A stretch of DNA of 56,202 nt from Gemmatimonadota bacterium (GTDB lineage Bacteria > Gemmatimonadota > Gemmatimonadetes > Gemmatimonadales > GWC2-71-9): NCBI GenBank assembly GCA_003222135.1, contig QHUM01000066.1, positions 1 to 56,202 of the forward strand, given 5' to 3'. A program made the translations under genes and the position numbers. Below, one piece after another: positions 1 through 9,600 of this stretch (within the stretch, counting starts at the first letter, position 1; every line of letters starts with the position of its first letter). The notes beneath the pieces were generated by a model. It was not told the DNA's origin. It searched no databases and was given only the letters and a program-made list of their open reading frames with translations.

Positions 1-1761
1 CTGCGCGTTGTCCCGGATCACGCCGAGCAGGCGCTGGCCATCGCCGTTCAGCACCGATCCGTAATCCTCGTGCAACGCCCGGGCGAAGCCGTCGATGGCG
101 CGTAACGGCCCGCGCAGGTCGTGCGACACGGAGTAGCTGAACTTCTCGAGCTCGGCGTTGGATCGGGCGAGATCCTCCTCGACCCGTTTGCGCTCCGTGA
201 CGTCGCGCACGATGGCCAGGCCGCCCACGATCTGCCCGTTCTCGCCGACCAGGGGGGAGTACTGCGCCTCGAGCACCGTGTGGTCCGCGGGCTCCCGCAC
301 GCTGTAGCGGCCGCCTTCCGCGGTTACCTTCTGGCCCGCCAGCGCCGCGACGTAGTGCTTGTCCTCACCGGTGTCCTTGAAGAACGGGAACACCTCCAGC
401 GCCGGGCGCCCCATGACCTCCTCGGCCGTCACGCCGCTGATCCGCGCCATCCCCTCGCTCCACAGCGTGTAGCGGGACTCCCGGTCGAAGGCGAGGATGC
501 CGTCGGTGCTGCTGTTGATCAGCTGCTCGGTGAAACCCTTCTGACGACGGATCTCGGCTTCGGCCCGCCGGCGCTCGGTCGCGTCGCGCGTCACCTTCGC
601 GAAGCCCACCAGCACCCGCTGCGCGTCGTGAATCGACGTGATCACCACGTTGGCCCAGAAGCGCGAGCCGTCCTTGCGCACCCGCCAGCCTTCGTCTTCG
701 AGCTGCCCTTCCCGCGCCGCGCGCTCGAGCTGCCACTCCGGCTTTCCCTGGGCCACATCCTCCGGGGGATAGAAGCGGGAGAAATGCCGCCCCAGAATCT
801 CCTCCGCACGATGGCCGTGAGTCCGTTCCGCCCCGGCGTTCCAGTGGATGACCCGGCCCTCGCGATCGAGCATGATGATGGCGTAATCCTTCACACTGTC
901 TACCATCAGCCGGAGCCGCTCTTCGTTCTGTCGGTGGACGGCCTCGACGCGGCGCCGTTCGGTCAGATCGCGGGTGAGCTTGGCGAAGCCGAGTGGCGTT
1001 CCCTCGGCGTCGTGCAGGGCCGTCATAATCACATTCGCCCAGAAACGGGAGCCGTCCTTGCGGACGCGCCACCCCTCGTCCTCCCATCGCCCTTCCGCCA
1101 CGGCCTGCTGCAGCGCCCGTTCCGCTTTGCCCGCCTGCACGTCCTCCGGCGGATAAAACCGGGAAAAGTGCTGCCCCATAATCTCCTCGGCGCGGTAGCC
1201 CTTGAGCCGCTCGGCGCCGGCGTTCCAGCTCACCACGCGTCCTGCGGGATCGAGCATCAGCAGCGCGTAGTCCTTCGCGCCCTCCACGATCAGGTGGAAC
1301 CGCTGTTCCGTCTCCCGCAGCGCCCGCTCCATCTCGTGCCGCTGGGTGACGTCGCGGGTGACCTTCCCGAAGCCGAGCAGCTCGCCGTCGGCGCTGCGCA
1401 GGGCGGTGATGACGACGCTCGCCCAGAAGCGGGACCCGTCTTTGCGAACGCGCCATCCCTCTTCCGCCCACTGCCCCTCCGCCGCGGCCACCTGCAGCTC
1501 CCGTTCCGGCTTGCGCGCCTGCACGTCCTCAGGTGGATAGAACCGGGAGAAGTGCTGTCCGATAATCTCCTTGGCCGAATAGCCCTTGATCCGCTCGGCC
1601 CCCGCGTTCCAGGTCGCCACCCGTCCCCCGGCGTCGAGCATGAAGATCGCGTAGTCCTTCACGTTCTCCACCATCAGGCGGAACAGATCCTCGCTCGTGC
1701 GGAACGGGGCCGCGAGCTCGGAAGGCCCGGAGTGCGGAGTGGTGCGCTTGCGGGGAGTCAC
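1..1761 (-). CDS. Multi-PAS sensor histidine kinase (C-terminus cut by window edge)
   Basis: The reverse strand reads without a stop from a GTG at 1761 to the window edge (587 codons seen). Three closely similar PAS/PAC units follow one another at about residues 27-150, 153-280 and 282-405. Each has a core close to WNAGAER, then [11 protein letters not shown], then [14 protein letters not shown] more divergent fourth PAS follows (about 406-530), then a HisKA dimerisation helix with an H-box ([13 protein letters not shown], His near residue 547). The ATPase domain would lie outside the window. Such kinases sense a ligand or redox state through PAS domains and autophosphorylate; no transmembrane segment is seen, so it is probably cytoplasmic. 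The GTG is the only usual start after the upstream stop, but it has no good ribosome site, so the first 20 residues are uncertain. It lies 51 nt after the methyltransferase gene. Confidence 0.85.
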   Translation of the reverse strand, partial: MTPRKRTTPHSGPSELAAPFRTSEDLFRLMVENVKDYAIFMLDAGGRVATWNAGAERIKGYSAKEIIGQHFSRFYPPEDVQARKPERELQVAAAEGQWAEEGWRVRKDGSRFWASVVITALRSADGELLGFGKVTRDVTQRHEMERALRETEQRFHLIVEGAKDYALLMLDPAGRVVSWNAGAERLKGYRAEEIMGQHFSRFYPPEDVQAGKAERALQQAVAEGRWEDEGWRVRKDGSRFWANVIMTALHDAEGTPLGFAKLTRDLTERRRVEAVHRQNEERLRLMVDSVKDYAIIMLDREGRVIHWNAGAERTHGHRAEEILGRHFSRFYPPEDVAQGKPEWQLERAAREGQLEDEGWRVRKDGSRFWANVVITSIHDAQRVLVGFAKVTRDATERRRAEAEIRRQKGFTEQLINSSTDGILAFDRESRYTLWSEGMARISGVTAEEVMGRPALEVFPFFKDTGEDKHYVAALAGQKVTAEGGRYSVREPADHTVLEAQYSPLVGENGQIVGGLAIVRDVTERKRVEEDLARSNAELEKFSYSVSHDLRGPLRAIDGFARALHEDYGSVLNGDGQRLLGVIRDNAQ

Positions 1762-1812
1762 ACCTGCAAAGGTAGGGCTGGATGAGCCCGTTGGTCCAGT
1801 CCGGCTGACCTG

Positions 1813-2568
1813 CTACAGCCGGCCGACCCGGAGCGACAGGGTCCAACGAACCGGTCGCGCTGCTGCGTCGGCGCCCCAGGCGCGACCGAGCTCACGCCGG
1901 AACGCCTCGAGCGGCCCAGACCCCACCGCGCGTTCCAGCGCCCAGACCGCGGACCAGGTCTCCACGTAGCCCACCAAATCCGCGCGCGTCCAGTTGGCCC
2001 GCATCTCGAGACCAGGCACGCCGATCTCCTCGAATGGAAACGGCAGCGCCCGATAGCCGTCCTCGACATGGCGCCGCTCGGGGGGCCAATACGGCCCCAG
2101 GACCTGTGAGTAGAAGCGGTCGATGACGGCGTCGACCCGAGGATCGACGCGCACGAGCCCATAGGTCACAAGGGCGACGACCCCACCCCGCCGCCCGACG
2201 CGCCGCACCTCAGCGTAGTAGGCCGGGAGGTCGAACCAGTGCGCCGCCTGCGCCGCGACGGCGACATCCACGGTGCCGGCGGCGAGCACGCCGGCTTCCG
2301 CCCGCGCGACGACGTAGCCGACATTCGGATGGGGCGTGGCGTGGGCGATCTGCTCAGTGCTGGCGTCGGTGGCGACCACGCGCGCAAAGCGGTCCGCCAG
2401 CAGCACCGAGAGCTGGCCGGATCCGCATCCCGCATCCCAGGCGAGGTCCGGCCGCGGCGCGATCTGCGCAAGTAGACCGGTCAGGGCCGCGGGATAAGTC
2501 GGCCGATGCGCGGCGTAGGCCGCCGCCGTAGCCGAGAAGTGATCCTTGAAGTCGTTCCGACCGGTCAC
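1813..2568 (-). CDS. Class I SAM-dependent methyltransferase
   Basis: A 251-residue protein of the UbiE/Methyltransf_11 type. Near residue 45 it has glycine-rich SAM-binding motif I (WDAGCGSGQLS), followed by an acidic residue after beta-2 (VVATDAS) and the post-motif stretch VDVAVAAQAAHWFD that is typical of small-molecule methyltransferases. The GTG start is chosen because it overlaps the stop of the upstream MarR-GNAT gene by 4 nt (GTGA), a usual sign of translational coupling, and because the first residues (GRNDFKDHFSATAAAYAAHRP) match the usual N-terminus of this family. An upstream extension in the same frame is arginine-rich and looks non-coding. The substrate cannot be told from the sequence. 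Shared transcription with a MarR regulator suggests a small inducible detoxification or modification unit. Confidence 0.88.
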   Translation of the reverse strand: MTGRNDFKDHFSATAAAYAAHRPTYPAALTGLLAQIAPRPDLAWDAGCGSGQLSVLLADRFARVVATDASTEQIAHATPHPNVGYVVARAEAGVLAAGTVDVAVAAQAAHWFDLPAYYAEVRRVGRRGGVVALVTYGLVRVDPRVDAVIDRFYSQVLGPYWPPERRHVEDGYRALPFPFEEIGVPGLEMRANWTRADLVGYVETWSAVWALERAVGSGPLEAFRRELGRAWGADAAARPVRWTLSLRVGRL

Positions 2569-3500
2569 ACCGTCCGCTCCCACGTCTGTCCCACGAGATC
2601 GTGCCCGAAGCTGTGGTGGCGCTCCTCGCGCACCAGGTGAAAGCCAGCTTTCTCGTAGAGATGCCGGGCCGCGTGGAGCACGTCGTTGGTCCAGAGCATG
2701 ATCTTGCCATAGCCTGCGCGGCGCGCGAAGCCGACGCATTCGTGAACGAGGCGTGCCCCGATCCCGCGGCCGCGGGCGCTCGGCTCGACCAGGAGCAGGC
2801 GCAGCTGGGCGATACGATGGGACCGGTGGACGAGGAACACCGAGCCGACGATTTCACCCTCCAGCTCGGCGATCCAGCAGCGCTCCCGTTTGGGGTCGTA
2901 CCGTTTGATAAACTTGGCCACGATCTCGGCGACCAAGGCCTCGAACCGGGCGTCCCACCCGTATTCCCGGGCGTACAGCACGCCGTGGCGGTGCACCACC
3001 CAGCCCATGTCGCCGGGCCGGTGGCGCCGCACGCGATACGCGGGCTCGCGCCGGGATGAGGGCGGCGCGTCGAGCAGCTGCTCGATCGCGTGCATCGAGG
3101 CGACGAGGCGCGCTTGGTGAGTCACGGGCAGCTGCTCGAGCAGGGTCCCGATCTCGCGGCGCGACGCACCGTCCAGCCGGGCGAACGCGTTGCGCCCCTG
3201 GGCCGTCAACGCGAGGACGCTTTGCCGGCCGTCGGTCTTGGAGGGCGTGCGCTCGAGCAGACCGCGTCGCTCGAAGCCCCGCAGGATCCGGCTCAAGTAG
3301 CCCGCGTCCAGACCCAGCTCCTGCCCCAGCGCGGTCGCGTGGGTGGGCGCGTGGCGGCCGAGCTCGTACAGGACGCGGGCCTCGGTGAGCGAGAAGGGAC
3401 TGCGCAGCAGCGTCTCCTGGAGGAGACCGATCTGCCGCGTATAGAACCGATTGAAGCGGCGCACGGCGGCGACGCGCTGCGGGGAAGCAGCCTGGGCCAT
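2565..3500 (-). CDS. MarR-family regulator fused to GNAT acetyltransferase
   Basis: A 311-residue two-domain protein. Residues 1-140 form a MarR winged helix: LTEARVLYELGRH, the recognition region GLDAGYLSRILRGFERRGLLER, and the wing KTDGRQSVLALTAQG. Residues 152-311 form a GNAT acetyltransferase with the acetyl-CoA-binding loop VEPSARGRGIGARLV and the C-terminal LYEKAGFHLVREE. MarR-GNAT fusions are a known architecture in which the regulator half presumably senses a small molecule that the enzyme half acetylates. A GGAG site sits 8 nt before the ATG. The gene leads an operon with the methyltransferase. A TTGACA-T-TGTCAA palindrome lies 22 nt upstream of the start, as expected for MarR autoregulation. 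Confidence 0.92.
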   Translation of the reverse strand: MAQAASPQRVAAVRRFNRFYTRQIGLLQETLLRSPFSLTEARVLYELGRHAPTHATALGQELGLDAGYLSRILRGFERRGLLERTPSKTDGRQSVLALTAQGRNAFARLDGASRREIGTLLEQLPVTHQARLVASMHAIEQLLDAPPSSRREPAYRVRRHRPGDMGWVVHRHGVLYAREYGWDARFEALVAEIVAKFIKRYDPKRERCWIAELEGEIVGSVFLVHRSHRIAQLRLLLVEPSARGRGIGARLVHECVGFARRAGYGKIMLWTNDVLHAARHLYEKAGFHLVREERHHSFGHDLVGQTWERTV

Positions 3501-3521
3501 CCGCCAAGCTCCATCAATTAG

Positions 3522-3534
3522 TTGACATTGTCAA
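3522..3534. promoter_or_regulatory. Palindromic MarR-type operator
   Basis: TTGACA and TGTCAA are exact reverse complements separated by one base. The site lies in the divergent gap between the MarR-GNAT gene (start 3500) and the DUF445 gene (start 3575). A 13-nt operator of this form directly upstream of a marR-like gene is the usual arrangement for autorepression. Binding by this protein is inferred, not shown. No good -10 box stands 17 nt from either TTGACA, so the match to a -35 box may be secondary. Confidence 0.55.
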
Positions 3535-3574
3535 GTTATTCATCGGGGGGCTCGTAAGCGGTTATTTTGCCTCG

Positions 3575-4855
3575 ATGACGGTAACGCCCGTCTGGTCGCG
3601 CCCCGACGACGCCGTACGGCAGGCCCAGCTCGACGCGATGAAGCGGCGGGCGACCGGCTTGCTGGCGCTCGCCGCCGCGGTGTTCGGCGCGGCGGCCGCG
3701 CTCGAGGCCCGTTACGCCTGGCTCGGCTACGTGCGCGCCACGGCGGAGGCCTCGCTGGTCGGCGGCCTCGCCGACTGGTTCGCCGTGACCGCGCTGTTTC
3801 GCCGGCCGCTCGGTCTGCCGATCCCGCACACCGCGATCGTGGCCACCCGCAAAGAGCGGATCGGTCGCATCCTCGGCACCTTCGTGCAGAATCACTTCCT
3901 GTCCCGGGACGTGATCGCCGCCAAGCTCCGCACCATGTCGCTCGCGCGCCGGGCCGCTGTCTGGCTCAGCCAACCCAAGAACAGCCGGCGGGTCGCCCAG
4001 CAGGTCGCGGGCGGCATTGCGAAAACGCTGGAAGCGCTGCCCGACGACGAGATGCGACCGCTCGTGCATGACGTGGTGACCGCACGGTTGCGCACGCTGC
4101 GGGTCGCCCCGACGCTCGGCAAGACCCTCTCGCTCGTGCTCGCGGGCGACGCCCATCAGGAGCTCTTGAGCGAGGCCGTTCGCCTCGCGGCGCAGGCCAT
4201 GCACGAGAACCGGGACGTGATTCGACGACAGGTTCGCGCCGAAAGCCCGTGGTGGGTCCCCGGCGCCGTGGACGACAAGATCTACGAGAAGATCGTCGGC
4301 GCCATCGAGCTGCTGCTGCGCCGCATCGCCACCGACCCCGGCCATCCGCTGCGCGTCGCGTTCGACGCCGCGCTGCGCGACTTCATCGACCGGTTGCAGC
4401 ACTCACCCGACGCTATCGCGCGCACCGAAGCCTTCAAGGAAGACTGGCTCGCCGAGCCGGGCGCCGCCGAGCTCTCGGCCAGACTGTGGGAAGCGACCCG
4501 CCGCGCCATCGTGAAATACGCCACCCAGACGGCGGACGGGGGAGCCGGGACGAAGGGGGAGCGGCCGCTGGACCGTGGTATCAGCACCTTCGCCGAGGCG
4601 CTCGCCGCCAACGACGCGCTGCTCGACGAGATCGACGCCGTGGTGACCGACCTGATCGTGCGGGTCGTGGAGCAGTACCGGCAGGAGATCGGCGACTTCA
4701 TCGCCCAGACCGTCGCCGGCTGGGATCCGGACGCGACCTCCCGGCGCTTCGAGCTCGCGGTCGGACGCGACTTGCAGTTCGTCCGGATCAATGGGACGTT
4801 GGTGGGTGGCCTCGTCGGCCTGGCGATCTACACGGTCTATCACCTCTGGCACTGA
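3575..4855 (+). CDS. DUF445 family membrane protein
   Basis: A 426-residue protein recognised as DUF445 (YjiN-like) by the early segment VGGLADWFAVTALFRRPLGLPIPHTAI, KERIGRILGTFVQNHFLS, and the C-terminal GTLVGGLVGLAIY. One hydrophobic helix at about residues 28-45 and another at about 404-422 enclose a long helical, charged region, so the bulk probably lies on one side of the cytoplasmic membrane. The family has no established biochemical function. It starts at ATG 3575 opposite the MarR-GNAT operon and is followed after 7 nt by the amidohydrolase gene, which suggests co-transcription. Confidence 0.9.
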   Translation: MTVTPVWSRPDDAVRQAQLDAMKRRATGLLALAAAVFGAAAALEARYAWLGYVRATAEASLVGGLADWFAVTALFRRPLGLPIPHTAIVATRKERIGRILGTFVQNHFLSRDVIAAKLRTMSLARRAAVWLSQPKNSRRVAQQVAGGIAKTLEALPDDEMRPLVHDVVTARLRTLRVAPTLGKTLSLVLAGDAHQELLSEAVRLAAQAMHENRDVIRRQVRAESPWWVPGAVDDKIYEKIVGAIELLLRRIATDPGHPLRVAFDAALRDFIDRLQHSPDAIARTEAFKEDWLAEPGAAELSARLWEATRRAIVKYATQTADGGAGTKGERPLDRGISTFAEALAANDALLDEIDAVVTDLIVRVVEQYRQEIGDFIAQTVAGWDPDATSRRFELAVGRDLQFVRINGTLVGGLVGLAIYTVYHLWH

Positions 4856-4862
4856 GACGCCC

Positions 4863-6614
4863 ATGCACCGCTGCACCCTTGTATCTCTGCTCGTCACCGC
4901 TGCCCCGCTTTCCCCCCTCGTTGCCCAGAACACGCCGCTGGAGGCGTTCCGCGGCAACATCGCGGCGATTCATGCCCGGGACCGCGCCGCGTATCTCTCA
5001 CATTATTTGCACACGCCGGCGCTGGCGCGCGTGGGACCGGACGGATTGCGGCAGGGCTACGAGGATTTCGCCAACGGGCGGGACGCCGGCTGGCCCGACA
5101 CGCTGGTGGCGACGCATCTCAGGATCGTGCCCCTGTCACCCGACGTGGCGTACGGCGTGTACCGCTACCGCGTGGTGGATTCGAGCGGCAGCGCGCGCGG
5201 CGTGAGCGAGCGCGTCTTCCTCCGCACGCCCGCCGGGTGGAAGGTCGCGGTGACGACGGCGTTTCCCACGCCGAGCATCGCGCCCCCGCCGACGGCGCTG
5301 CTCGGTGCCACGCTGGTCGACCCGGCAGCCGCCGGCCCGCTGCGCGACGCGGTCGTCGTGTTGCGGGACGGCCGGATCGCTTGCGCGGGCTCGCGCGCCG
5401 CCTGCCCCGTACCGGCCGACGCCGACAGCGTGAACGCCGCCGGGAAGTGGATCATCCCGGGCCTGATCGACACCCACGTGCATTTCTCGCAGACCGGCTG
5501 GGTAGACGGGCGACCCGACGCCCTGGACCTGCGGGACCGCTATCCCTACGAGCAGGTCGAGGCGGAGCTGCACGCCCGGCCGGACCGCTTCTACCGCTCC
5601 TACCTGTGTAGCGGCGTCACGTCGGTCTTCGATGTGGGCGGCTACCCGTGGACGCTCGAGCTGCAGCAGGGCACCGCCCGGAGCACCACCGCGCCGCGGG
5701 TGGTGGCCGCCGGCCCGCTGCTCTCGACGATCGACTTCTGGCTCAACCTCCCCGACCAGCGCCAATTCATTTATATGGCGGACGAGGCCACCGTGCGGGC
5801 CGCCGTGCGGGCGCACAAGGCGTGGGGCGCGGCGGCGATCAAGGTGTGGTACATCATGCCGCCCCAGCCCCCCGACACCGCGCGCATGTCCGCACTGGTG
5901 CACGCCGCGGGCGACGAGGCACGCAAAGTCGGGCTACCCCTCATCGTGCACGCCACCGGCCTGTGGGAGGCGAAGGATGCCGTGCGGGCGGGAGCCCGGG
6001 TGCTCGTGCACTCGGTGTGGTCCGGCCCCGTGGATGAAGAGTTCCTCACGCTCGCGCAGCGTCGCGGCACGATCTATGTCCCGACGCTCACCGTGCCGGA
6101 CGGTTACCGCCAGGTGGCGGCGCGGCGGTTCGACGGTGATCTGCAGCCGCTCGCGTGCGTCGACCCCGCGACCCGCAGCAAGGCCCTGGCGACCGACACG
6201 GTGGCCCGGGCGCAGCGGCTCAGCTCCGCCGTCGTGACGGAACGGGCGTCCCGGACCGCGCGCAACCTGGCCCAGGGGCTGGCGAACCTGAAGCGGGTGC
6301 ACGACGCCGCCATTCCGGTGGCCCTCGGCACCGACGCCGGCAACCCCCTCACCCTGCACGGGGCATCGGTCTTCATGGAGCTCGAAGCGATGCAGTCGGC
6401 GGGGCTCACGCCCGCCGATGTGCTGCTTGCGGCCACACGGACCGCGGGCCTAGCATCCGGATTGGACAGTACGGGAACGCTCGCCGCCGGCTCGGTGGCC
6501 GACCTGGTGGTACTGGACGCCGATCCACTCGCCGACATCCGCAACGTGCGGCGCATCGCGTTGGTGGTGCGTCGCGGCGAGATCTACACGCGGCGCGAGC
6601 TCGAATACCGCTAG
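4863..6614 (+). CDS. Secreted metal-dependent amidohydrolase with N-terminal SnoaL/NTF2-like domain
   Basis: A 583-residue protein with a signal peptide (cleavage near PLVAQ, residue 22). Residues about 25-130 look like a SnoaL/DUF4440 cone-shaped domain. From about residue 140 it is an amidohydrolase of the imidazolonepropionase/prolidase-like group: the metal ligands HVH (205, 207) follow GLIDT, a lysine in AAIKVW (near 327) could be carbamylated, a histidine occurs in LIVHATG and another in VLVHSVW, and the catalytic aspartate is in ALGTDAGNP. The C-terminus (GSVADLVVLDADPL) is the usual beta-sandwich return. It probably hydrolyses a cyclic or peptide amide in the periplasm. ATG 4863 is preferred over a frame opening at 4791 inside DUF445 because it gives the signal peptide. 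Its TAG overlaps the stop of the convergent TonB receptor. Confidence 0.9.
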   Translation: MHRCTLVSLLVTAAPLSPLVAQNTPLEAFRGNIAAIHARDRAAYLSHYLHTPALARVGPDGLRQGYEDFANGRDAGWPDTLVATHLRIVPLSPDVAYGVYRYRVVDSSGSARGVSERVFLRTPAGWKVAVTTAFPTPSIAPPPTALLGATLVDPAAAGPLRDAVVVLRDGRIACAGSRAACPVPADADSVNAAGKWIIPGLIDTHVHFSQTGWVDGRPDALDLRDRYPYEQVEAELHARPDRFYRSYLCSGVTSVFDVGGYPWTLELQQGTARSTTAPRVVAAGPLLSTIDFWLNLPDQRQFIYMADEATVRAAVRAHKAWGAAAIKVWYIMPPQPPDTARMSALVHAAGDEARKVGLPLIVHATGLWEAKDAVRAGARVLVHSVWSGPVDEEFLTLAQRRGTIYVPTLTVPDGYRQVAARRFDGDLQPLACVDPATRSKALATDTVARAQRLSSAVVTERASRTARNLAQGLANLKRVHDAAIPVALGTDAGNPLTLHGASVFMELEAMQSAGLTPADVLLAATRTAGLASGLDSTGTLAAGSVADLVVLDADPLADIRNVRRIALVVRRGEIYTRRELEYR

Positions 6615-9600
6615 CGCCCTCCGCGGACGCCCCGCCCCCCCGCGGTCTTGAGGGCGTCGGGGACCTTGGCCCATTGATCGGCCGTCAGCAGGCTACGGGT
6701 GCGCTCCAGGGCCCGGCGGATGTGCTCGCGTCCCTCGGCCAGCTTAGGACGAAGCCGCGCGAACAAGGTTCCGGGGTCCGGACGCTCGCCCGCCCGCTGC
6801 ACCGCCGCCTGCAGCGAGTCCGACACCGGGCGATTCTGCGCGTCGAGCGAGTCGGCGATCGCCTGCAGCCCGGCGACCTGATCGGGTGCGAGCCCGAGCG
6901 AGTCGCGGAGCTCGAGGATCGCGCTGATCGGGTTCGGGAGGATGCGCGCGAGCCGCGCGGTGAAATCCTGCGGCCCGCCTCCCTCGGCGCCGGGCCCACC
7001 CCCCCGCCCTCCCTCACCGTTCCCCCCGCGTCGTCCGCCGAACGCGGCGCGCAGCCGGTCGCGCGTGCGGTCCGGACCGACCGTCATGTGCACCTGCAGC
7101 GCGACCTGAAACGGGACGATGACGCCGCCGTTCGCGCCCGCCGTGGCCCCGAACCGGCCATTCACGGCGTAGCGGTAGCGCAGGCCGCCGGGATCGAAGC
7201 CTCGCACGTACAGCAACACCGGATCGGGCGCCGCCGTGAAACCCCAACCGTGCAGGTTCGCCGCGCCGTGCAGCCACTCGTCCAGCCCGCCGAGCAGATT
7301 CACCGTAAGGAGCGACACGGTGAGCCGCCGGTCCAGCCCGAAATATCCCGGCCGCCAGTTGACTTGCAGGTCGAGCGACGGCTGCCAGGGTCCGGTGCAG
7401 GAGTTGCGCGCCGCCACCCGGCCGACCTGACTCTGCAAACAGCTGCGCGCGCCCGGCGACGCAGTGGCCAGCAGCCCCCGCATCCCGTTCGCCACGGCCG
7501 TGTCGGCCGTTGCCGCCGGATCGAACACGAGCGCCCGGTCATTGCGCGCCCCGTCGCCGTTCACATCCGAGCCCACGAGCGGCGTGAACGGCACGCCCGA
7601 GGTGACCCGGCCGATAGCGGTGACTTCGAGCGCGCCGGTGATCGGATAGGTGACGGTGCCGAGGAAGGAGTGGCGCCGCTCGAAGCTGCTCGTCGCCCAC
7701 TCGCGCGCGTTGGGGTCGCCCGCCGTGGTGGGGGCCGAGAACCCCTGCGACGCCGCGCAACACGAGAACGACGATTGATCACGCGCGTGTGTGAACGTGT
7801 ACGAGAGCTGGAACGTCGCGCCGCGCGCCGTGAAGCCGCCCAACCCGAGGGTGAGCTGCCGCGAATCGGATTGCAGGTCCGAGCCGATCGCGATCACCTG
7901 GCCGAACCGCGGATCGACGCGGGACTGCTGCGAGCTGAGCGCGCCGCTCGCGGGGATGATCGAGTCGGCGGGCACGTAGACCGGGCGGTTGGCTTCGTCC
8001 GGAAGCGTGAAGCGCGGTGTCCCGACCAGGTTGAGATCGCGGAACCCATACTGGCTGCGGCCGCGCGCGTAACTCGCGTCCACGGAAACGGTGTACGTGC
8101 CACGAACCCGCTGCTGGACGCCGAGCGAGGCGCGCCAGGCGTGCGGCGCCGTATACCCCGGGTCGAACACGGTCGCGTTGGGGTGCGGAGTGATCGTGAC
8201 CGCCGTGGCGGTGTCGACGCACTGCGACGGGATGGTCGCCGGATCCTGGGCGTACTGCGTCCAGTCGGGGGTCGGCACGGCCGAGCCGACGCACACGAGC
8301 TGGGCTTCGGCGTTCGACAGACCCGGTGCCGCCAAGGCGGCGGAGTAAAGCGCGCTCGGCGTGAGGCTGCGGAAGTCTCCCACGCCGCCTCGCACGATCG
8401 TGCCGGGCGGCTCGCCGAACCTCCCCGCGCCGCCCGCCCCGCTCCCCCCGCCCGCGCCGACGGTCCAGGTGAAGCCGATCCGCGGCGATGCATGCACCTC
8501 GCGCGGGATCCGGTCGGTCCGGAGGCCGAAGACCGAGTCGACGGCGCCGTTGTAGGGCGGCGCCCCGCTGAAGCGCGCCGCCTCGAGCCGCGCGCCGTAG
8601 GTGAGCTGCAAGCCGCCGCCCGCTCGCCAGATGTCCCCCAGGTAGAGCGCGCCGTTCCAGGTCGTCCCCGCTTGCTCGAGCGGGGCGAGCGTGCGGGTGA
8701 ACTGCGCCGGCTGTCCCGCGGCGAGGGCATCGAGCGATTGAAACACGAACGTCCCGTATTGGTTCGGCGACTGCATCGCGCGCTGGCGCGCTCCCTTCAG
8801 GTAGAGGCCGAGCTTGAGCCGATGCCCTGCGGCCGCGGACAGCCAGGAGAACTCGTCCGTCACCTCACCGGCCGTCGCGTCGGCGCGCTGGGGGAAGCCG
8901 GGGTTGCCGCCGAACGCGAGCGTCGCGATACCGCGTCCCCCCCCCGGGACGCTGCTCCCCGCGAGGTTCGAGGCCACCTGCACGCGCCCTTCGGGCAACT
9001 CGAGAAACCCGCTCGCGTCCGAGCGATCGGTGGACACATAGCCTCGCACTTCGTTGATGAAGCCCTCGCCGAAGTGCGACGACAGCGACGCCATCGCGCC
9101 TCCGGCACGCTGCGCGCGGGTACCGCCGGTCGCCGGGAGCGCGAGCGCGCCCACGCGAGTGGGGTCCTGCGAGCTCCAGCGCCCGTCCAATCGCAGCATC
9201 AGCGTCTGCGCGTCCGAGAGGTTCCAGTCGATCCGCAGCAGCGCGACGCTGTTGTCGGTGGCGCGATCGCCCGGCAGCGCGGGCACCGTCATGGGGACCC
9301 CGGTCGCTCCCGCCAGCGCGAGAAAGCGCGCCGCCGAATCGGGGTTCACCCCGAGCCGCTCGAGGCTCGGCGCATCGGCCGATAGGAGGGACGGCAGCGC
9401 TTGACCGCGCCAGCGCCCCTGCACCGAACCGAAGACGAACAGTCGGTTGAGCACGATCGGTCCTCCCATGCCGCCGCCCAGCTGGTTCTGGGTGTACCCC
9501 TGGTCGAACGGCGACTCCGTCACGCCCCCCCACGCGAGGTCGCGATCGCGCAGCCCGTACGTAAACGACCCCTGCGGGACATTGGTGCCGCTGCGCGTCG

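Noticed and set aside
121..1785. A 554-codon plus-strand frame opposite the PAS kinase
   Set aside because: The reverse strand carries four recognisable PAS domains and an H-box in one frame. The plus frame only mirrors their repeats.
3522..3550. TTGACA at 3522 as the -35 box of the DUF445 gene
   Set aside because: Seventeen nucleotides downstream lies GGGGGG, not a -10 box. The palindrome is better explained as an operator.
6155..9385. A 1076-codon open frame on the plus strand opposite the TonB receptor
   Set aside because: It is rich in Arg, Ala and Gly with no fold-like pattern, and it lies antisense to a clear receptor. Long antisense frames are expected at this GC content.
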